Shown piece after piece: positions 1 through 3,720 of a stretch of DNA of 6,395 nucleotides. This DNA comes from Streptomyces katrae (GTDB lineage Bacteria > Actinomycetota > Actinomycetes > Streptomycetales > Streptomycetaceae). Position numbers and translations under genes: made by a program. The stretch is taken from positions 1-6,395 of the forward strand of contig NZ_JZWV01000540.1 of NCBI RefSeq assembly GCF_000966975.1, given 5' to 3'. The notes below the pieces were generated by a model. It did no database searches. It was given only the letters and a program-made list of their open reading frames with translations, and was not told where the DNA came from. Every line of letters begins with the position of its first letter. Position 1 is the first letter of the stretch.

Positions 1-138
1 GACCTGCGGTCCGGTGACCGGCTGTGGCAGCTGGCCTTCGTCGGCCGGGAGGACCCCAGCCCACTCCAGCTGTTGGCGACGCCGGACGTCCTGATCGTCG
101 CCCAGCCGAGTGTGGTTTTCGCCCTGCCGGCTGTCTAG
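1..138 (+). CDS. C-terminal end of a PQQ-like beta-propeller protein (5' part outside the window)
   Basis: The frame is open from the first base to a TAG at 136-138 and encodes 45 residues. It starts DLRSGDRLWQL, which matches the blade signature of PQQ/pyrrolo-quinoline-type propellers (a short 'D-G-LW' strand end), followed by hydrophobic strands LLATPDVLIVAQ and VVFALPAV. The downstream kinase contains closely similar blade ends (DVRDGRFLWVT, ESTGRKLWTYE), so this is probably the tail of a second kinase-propeller or propeller-only protein. It lies 34 nt upstream of the next gene on the same strand, consistent with an operon and possibly with tandem duplication. Only the last blade is visible; whether a kinase domain precedes it cannot be judged here. 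Confidence 0.65.
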   Translation, partial: DLRSGDRLWQLAFVGREDPSPLQLLATPDVLIVAQPSVVFALPAV

Positions 139-161
139 CGATGGCAGCCCCCAAGGTAAGT

Positions 162-166
162 GAGGG
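162..166 (+). promoter_or_regulatory. Ribosome binding site of the kinase gene
   Basis: GAGGG ends 6 nt before the GTG at 173. The purine-rich stretch from 153 (AAGGTAAGTGAGGG) strengthens it. It decides the start: the ATG at 141 is in a different frame, and the next in-frame GTG lies just before the kinase glycine loop. The gap after the previous stop is only 34 nt and shows no obvious promoter. Confidence 0.6.
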
Positions 167-172
167 TGCCCC

Positions 173-1504
173 GTGCCCTTGGTTCTCCCCCTCCTCCCCG
201 ACGATCCCGCTCGGGTGGGCACCTACACGCTGATGGGCCGCGTCGGAGGTGGCGGCATGGGGACGGTCTATCTGGCGCGGACGGGAAGCGGCCGCCTGGC
301 CGCCGTGAAGACCGTCCGCACCGAACTCAAGGACAGGCCGGGCTTCCGTGACCGTCTCCTGCTCGAAGCGGAAGCCGTACGGCTGCTCGGCTCCTCCCAC
401 ACGGCCGCGTTCCTCGCGGTGGACGCCGAGGCCTCCCTTCCCTGGCTGGCGACGGGGTACCTCATCGGTCCGTCGTTGTCGGAGGCGGTCGCCGTCGCGG
501 GCCCCCTGCCGCTCCCGGCCGTGGCCATGCTCGGTGCGGCAGTGGCGGACACCCTGACCACCCTGCACCGCGCCGGGCTCGTCCACCGCGACCTCAAGCC
601 GGCCAACCTGCTGATATCCGCCCAGGGCCCGAAGCTGATCGACTTCGGTCTGGCCCGGGCCCTCGGCGGTCCTCCGCTCACCGCGACGGACGAGCCGGTC
701 GGCACGCCCTCATACATGTCACCGGAGCTGGTCCGAGGGGAGGAACACGGTCCGCCGGGGGACGTCTTCGCGTTGGCCGCCGTGCTGGTGTTCGCCTCCT
801 CGGGGCACGGTCCGTACGACGGAGGGCCAGGCCGCGACGCCTTGCGGCTGCTGCGCGACGGGGCACCCCCGAAGCTGACGGGGGTGCCGGACACGCTGCG
901 GGAGGTGATCCGGCCCGCCCTGTCATCCGATCCCCGAGACCGCCCCACCCTCGACGAGCTGGCTGCCCACTGGGGCCCCTACGAGGCCGGCCGGTTCTCC
1001 GAGTTGCTACCGGTCGAGGTGCTCGCCGACATGTCGCGGCGCGTGGACGAATTGGCATCGCTGGGCGGGGCGCCCCTACGGGAGGATCCCGCGCCCCTGC
1101 CGCCCTCGTACCTCTCCCGCCGGGTGCTGCTCGCCGGCGCCGCGGCTGTGGCGGCGGGCGGCGCTTCGGCACTGTGGCTGACGGGCAGGTTACCGGGCTT
1201 TGGAGGGGGATCGGGGGTGCCGGGGCCGGCACCGTCCCCGAGCGGCGGTCTTCCCGGCGGCTCTCCCCGTCAGCAGTGGTCGGTTCCCGTGTCCACCATC
1301 TACGGTCCGCCGGTCGCCACCGAAGAACTGGTCCTCCTCCACGGGGAGACGGTACGCGGCCTGTCGCCGACGGGCGGCGGCATGCTCTGGGAGGTGCCGA
1401 GCACGGAGCTGGGGGTCGCCGCCTCGGGCCGCCGCCTCGCCGCCCTCGCCTTCGACGAGGAGCTCACGCCTCCGGGTTTCTCGACCCGTTTTCCGGCCAC
1501 CTGA
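173..1504 (+). CDS. Membrane-anchored Ser/Thr protein kinase with truncated PQQ-like propeller (frame broken near 1475)
   Basis: A 443-residue Hanks-type (PknB-like) kinase transfers phosphate from ATP to Ser/Thr of cytoplasmic proteins. Visible motifs are the glycine loop GGGGMGTVY (25-33), ATP-anchoring K46 in AAVK, catalytic HRDLKPAN (138-145, D140 the base), metal-binding DFG (157-159), GTPSYMSPE at the end of the activation segment (177-185), and D197 of subdomain IX. The kinase domain ends near residue 270. A linker leads to SRRVLL (315-320) and a hydrophobic segment (about 318-337), then a Pro/Gly-rich stretch and the first PQQ-like strands. The frame stops at TGA 1502-1504, but the propeller clearly continues in the -1 frame to 2328. 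Joined, the product would be 718 residues, the usual size and layout of Streptomyces kinase-PQQ proteins (AfsK has this architecture, but nothing identifies this gene as afsK). The GTG start is set by the RBS at 162-166. Confidence 0.9.
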   Translation: MPLVLPLLPDDPARVGTYTLMGRVGGGGMGTVYLARTGSGRLAAVKTVRTELKDRPGFRDRLLLEAEAVRLLGSSHTAAFLAVDAEASLPWLATGYLIGPSLSEAVAVAGPLPLPAVAMLGAAVADTLTTLHRAGLVHRDLKPANLLISAQGPKLIDFGLARALGGPPLTATDEPVGTPSYMSPELVRGEEHGPPGDVFALAAVLVFASSGHGPYDGGPGRDALRLLRDGAPPKLTGVPDTLREVIRPALSSDPRDRPTLDELAAHWGPYEAGRFSELLPVEVLADMSRRVDELASLGGAPLREDPAPLPPSYLSRRVLLAGAAAVAAGGASALWLTGRLPGFGGGSGVPGPAPSPSGGLPGGSPRQQWSVPVSTIYGPPVATEELVLLHGETVRGLSPTGGGMLWEVPSTELGVAASGRRLAALAFDEELTPPGFSTRFPAT

Positions 1505-1511
1505 TGCCGGA
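1457..1511 (+). promoter_or_regulatory. Possible -1 frameshift signal, or site of a one-base deletion, in the kinase gene
   Basis: The kinase frame reads CCG GGT TTC, so bases 1474-1480 form G GGT TTC, an exact X XXY YYZ slippery heptamer. A -1 slip re-pairs as GGG TTT and continues CTC GAC (LDPFSGH), which is the propeller frame. An SD-like GAGGAG (1457-1462) lies 11 nt upstream. A hairpin TCCGGC/GCCGGA (1492-1497 with 1506-1511, 8-nt loop) starts 11 nt downstream; an alternative stem pairs 1493-1498 with 1515-1520. These elements resemble bacterial -1 frameshift sites, but short GC stems and GAGGAG are common by chance in such DNA. Loss of one G from an original GGGG run would give exactly the same sequence, so the functional reading is only a candidate. 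Confidence 0.3.
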
Positions 1512-2328
1512 CGCGGCCGGCCCACACGAACTGGGCGCTCTGAGCCTGTACAGCGAGGTTCTGGACGCCGACGCGGACACCCTCTACATCAGGGCCTACT
1601 ACGAGGCCGACCAGCAGCGTGCGGAACCATGGCTGCTGGCCTACGACCTGGCCGCGCACCGGCTGCGCTGGCGTACCCGCGTCGCATGGGGATACACCGA
1701 TCGGACCGAATCGCTGCTATTCCGCGCCGTCGTCGCGAACGGGCGCCTGATCGGCTCCGACGCCACCCGCGTCTTCGCGGTCGACGTCCGTGACGGCCGC
1801 TTCCTGTGGGTCACCAGGTTGCGCAGCGACGCGGAAGCAGCCGCTCCGGGGGCCTCCGGAGGCGTCCATCCGCCGGTCGTCTCGGAACACCACGTCTTGG
1901 ACGTCAGCCAGGTCATCACAGCTGTCGACCTGCTGACCGGAACCCCCACCTGGACGCTCAAGCCCGAACGCGATCAAACCCTGTTGACCTCCCCGGTGTG
2001 CGTACAGGGCACCGTCCACATCGCCTCGCATGCCTTCACGGCGTTCGAGGAGTCGACCGGCAGGAAACTCTGGACCTACGAGCCCGGCCCCTACTTCCAG
2101 CGAATCGCCGTCCCGGGGCCCTTCCGAGGCGAGCTGTACGCGGCGGTCAGCGGCGGAGGTCAGGCGGTCATCGCGGTGGACCTGGCACAGCGCCGCGCCT
2201 CGTGGACCCTGTCGGCACAGGCGGCAGGCATGCCCGACGGGCCCAGTGACCTGACCCACCGGGACGACCGGCTCTACTTGCAGGCACACCAACGCCTCAC
2301 GGCGGTGCGGATCGACACGCGCGGGTGA
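1504..2328 (+). CDS. Remainder of the kinase's PQQ-like beta-propeller, in the -1 frame
   Basis: This frame encodes most of the propeller belonging to the upstream kinase and ends at TGA 2326-2328. Blades are recognisable by hydrophobic strands followed by a D-x-x-x-G-x-x-x-W end: AYDLAAHRLRWRT, AVDVRDGRFLWVT, AVDLLTGTPTWTL, AFEESTGRKLWTY and AVDLAQRRASWTL; a last strand pair (DDRLYLQAHQRLTAVRI) closes the protein. The coordinates use the ATG at 1504, which overlaps the kinase stop as TGATG and could allow translational coupling. A protein starting there would have 274 residues, no signal sequence and an incomplete ring. The blade sequence LDPFSGHL just upstream of 1504, in the same frame, argues that this is the second part of one gene rather than an independent one. 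Propellers of this class usually sense or scaffold; no quinone-enzyme catalytic site is evident. Confidence 0.75.
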   Translation: MPDAAGPHELGALSLYSEVLDADADTLYIRAYYEADQQRAEPWLLAYDLAAHRLRWRTRVAWGYTDRTESLLFRAVVANGRLIGSDATRVFAVDVRDGRFLWVTRLRSDAEAAAPGASGGVHPPVVSEHHVLDVSQVITAVDLLTGTPTWTLKPERDQTLLTSPVCVQGTVHIASHAFTAFEESTGRKLWTYEPGPYFQRIAVPGPFRGELYAAVSGGGQAVIAVDLAQRRASWTLSAQAAGMPDGPSDLTHRDDRLYLQAHQRLTAVRIDTRG

Positions 2329-2661
2329 TCGAACCCGTGCCCACCGATCGCGGAGAGGCCGGCAGACGGAATGGTCTGTGGGGCTGGCCACTTCCGGACG
2401 GGCTCGCGACCTTCAGCACCCCTGGAGTTCGCCTTCCAGGACGAAGAGGACCGCGCACGTCTCCGCTGGGCTTTCAGCCGCCTCGTACGACGAGGCCATC
2501 TGGACAGCGCACGGGCCGCACATCGCCTGGCAGCCGACGGGGTCACCCCCAGCCGGGTCCGGGAACGACCGGTGGCACCGCTCTCGGCACGACCTTCCGG
2601 CCGCGAGTCGGGCGCACTTTCCAGGCCGAGGTCGACATCGCCCGGAGCCAGTGGAATTGAG
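2329..2661. other. Convergent intergenic region, no convincing gene
   Basis: Both flanking genes end here. Plus-strand frame 1 is open from ATG 2371 to 2706 (111 codons), with GGAGAGG at 2352-2358, but that RBS is 12 nt away and the frame runs into the 3' end of the opposite gene. About 2419-2580 of that frame reads like protein (LEFAFQDEEDRARLRWAF, then RLVRRGHLDSARAAHRLAAD). By my count about 30% of its codons end in A or T, well above the neighbouring genes. I recognise no family. It may be a decayed gene fragment or chance reading. A small hairpin at 2480-2496 is listed separately. No tRNA, insertion-sequence ends or attachment sites were seen. Confidence 0.5.
2480..2496. terminator. Hairpin between convergent genes, possible bidirectional terminator
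   Basis: GCCTCGT-ACG-ACGAGGC forms a perfect 7-bp stem with a 3-nt loop about midway between two converging stops (2328 and 2662). No T-tract follows on either strand; streptomycete terminators often lack one. The stem is short, and the position is the main argument. Confidence 0.25.
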
Positions 2662-3682
2662 TCAACGCCGGCGCGTCCCGTCAGTCGGCTGTCCACGTGG
2701 TGGTGAGAAGCGGCGGACCACGTCGGCCTTGCTGTCCGCGAGCCAGAAACCTCCGCCCGGGACGGCTACGAGAGCACTCAACTGCTCGGCGTCCGGTACG
2801 GACCACAGGGTGACTTCCCCTGACGGCGCGAGCCGCCCGACCTTGGCGGCCGTAGTGAACCAGAGCGCGCCGTCGGGGCCGGCGACGACGCAGCTCGGGC
2901 GTTCGGCCTGCGGTATGGGGAAGGACGCGACCTCGCCACGGACTGTGATGCGCCCGATGCCGCCGCGCTGCGTGAACCAGAGCGCCCCGTCGGGGCCGGC
3001 GGTGATGCCCCGCGGTGCGGTGCCCGGTGGTAGCGGCCAGCTCGTATACACCCCGTCGAGACTCACGCGCCCGATGCCGTCAGGGCTGCCCTCGTCCTTG
3101 CCGACCTGCGAGAACCACACCGCCTGGTCCGGTCCGCTCGTGATGCTGTTTTCGGGAAAGCGGAAAGCGCCGGGCAACACCGCCATCATGGACAGCTTTC
3201 CCGTCGCCGCATCGGCGCGGCCGATTGCGGGATCCGCTCCACTGGATGTGGTGAACCAGGCCGCTCCGTCGGGGCCTACGGCGATTCCCTCTGGAAAGCC
3301 GAAGTTTGCGCGGGTGATTCTTCCGTCTGGCCGCAGGCGTCCGACATGTGTGTTTGTGACGAACCAGACTGTTCCGTCTGCGGCGCGCGCTATGCCGGAA
3401 ACGCGGTCTGCCAGAGCCGAAAGGCGGTGCTGGGTGATGGTCCCTGCAGGGTCGATCCTGGCGACACCGCCGACGTCGTTCTCTGCGACCCAGAGTGTCC
3501 GGTCGGGCGCGAGGGCCAGCGACGGACAGGCCGCCGGCCGGACTGTCGGCAGGAACGTTCGCGTCCCGGCAGCCCGCCGCGGGCAACACCAGTACCAACA
3601 GGGCGGCGCAGGCGACGACGCGGTGCCGGGCGGGGGGCGCTGTCCGGGCCGGCCTGCGGCAGGCGCCGAAGCGTGAGCTCAT
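2662..3682 (-). pseudogene. Vgb-like (streptogramin lyase family) seven-bladed propeller lipoprotein, frame broken near 3523
   Basis: The start is ATG at 3682-3680, preceded by a strong RBS, giving an Arg-rich N-terminus, a hydrophobic core VVACAALLVLVLPAAGC and a lipobox Cys at residue 38: a lipoprotein signal peptide. After about residue 52 the frame changes by +1 (one extra base near 3523), and the propeller follows to TGA at 2664-2662. Removing one base gives 339 residues. Seven blade signatures are visible in order: APDRTLWVAE, AADGTVWFVT, GPDGAAWFTT, GPDQAVWFSQ, GPDGALWFTQ, GPDGALWFTT and VPGGGFWLAD, a complete Vgb-type ring. The propeller frame has no ATG, GTG or TTG between its upstream stop (3681-3679) and ATG 3189, so it depends on the signal-peptide frame; starting at 3189 would lose three blades. 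The 'PHG' histidines of active virginiamycin B lyases are replaced (PRG, PEG, PSC), so lyase activity is doubtful. It may be a real pseudogene, a sequencing error or a recoded gene. Confidence 0.8.
2855..3275 (-). repeat. Near-identical blade repeats within the Vgb-like gene
   Basis: A 29-nt segment at 2855-2883 recurs at 2972-3000 with one mismatch, exactly 117 nt (39 codons) apart. A more diverged copy lies at 3250-3275. They encode the GPDGALWFT blade core. The 117-nt period matches one propeller blade, so this is internal protein repetition rather than a mobile or regulatory repeat. Such near-identical copies could drive slippage or unequal recombination and so change blade number. Confidence 0.75.
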
Positions 3683-3685
3683 GTT

Positions 3686-3692
3686 CCTCTCC
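3686..3692 (-). promoter_or_regulatory. Ribosome binding site of the lipoprotein gene
   Basis: Read on the minus strand, GGAGAGG is followed by AAC and the ATG at 3682-3680 (core GGAG 6 nt from the start). It lies in the 38-nt gap after the WD40 gene's stop and fixes the lipoprotein start. It rules out the longer in-frame reading from 3826, which would overlap the WD40 coding sequence. Confidence 0.75.
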
Positions 3693-3720
3693 GGTTCTTC
3701 GTCTTTCCGGCTGGCGGGTG

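Noticed and set aside
268..948. Minus-strand open frame of 226 codons within the kinase gene
   Set aside because: It is a high-GC antisense shadow of conserved kinase motifs.
1174..1503. Start of the propeller frame at 1174
   Set aside because: From 1174 to about 1470 this frame is Arg/Gly-rich and lies under the clearly coding kinase frame; real blade sequence begins only around 1474.
2539..2580. Short palindromes GGGGTCACCCC and CGGTGGCACCG
   Set aside because: Stems of only 4 bp are expected often in such GC-rich DNA; no operator or terminator context.
2378..3676. Long plus-strand open frame (432 codons) opposite the Vgb-like gene
   Set aside because: Its repeated VNQSAPSGP is simply the antisense reading of the GPDGALWFT blade repeats; it has no RBS-supported start and no family resemblance.
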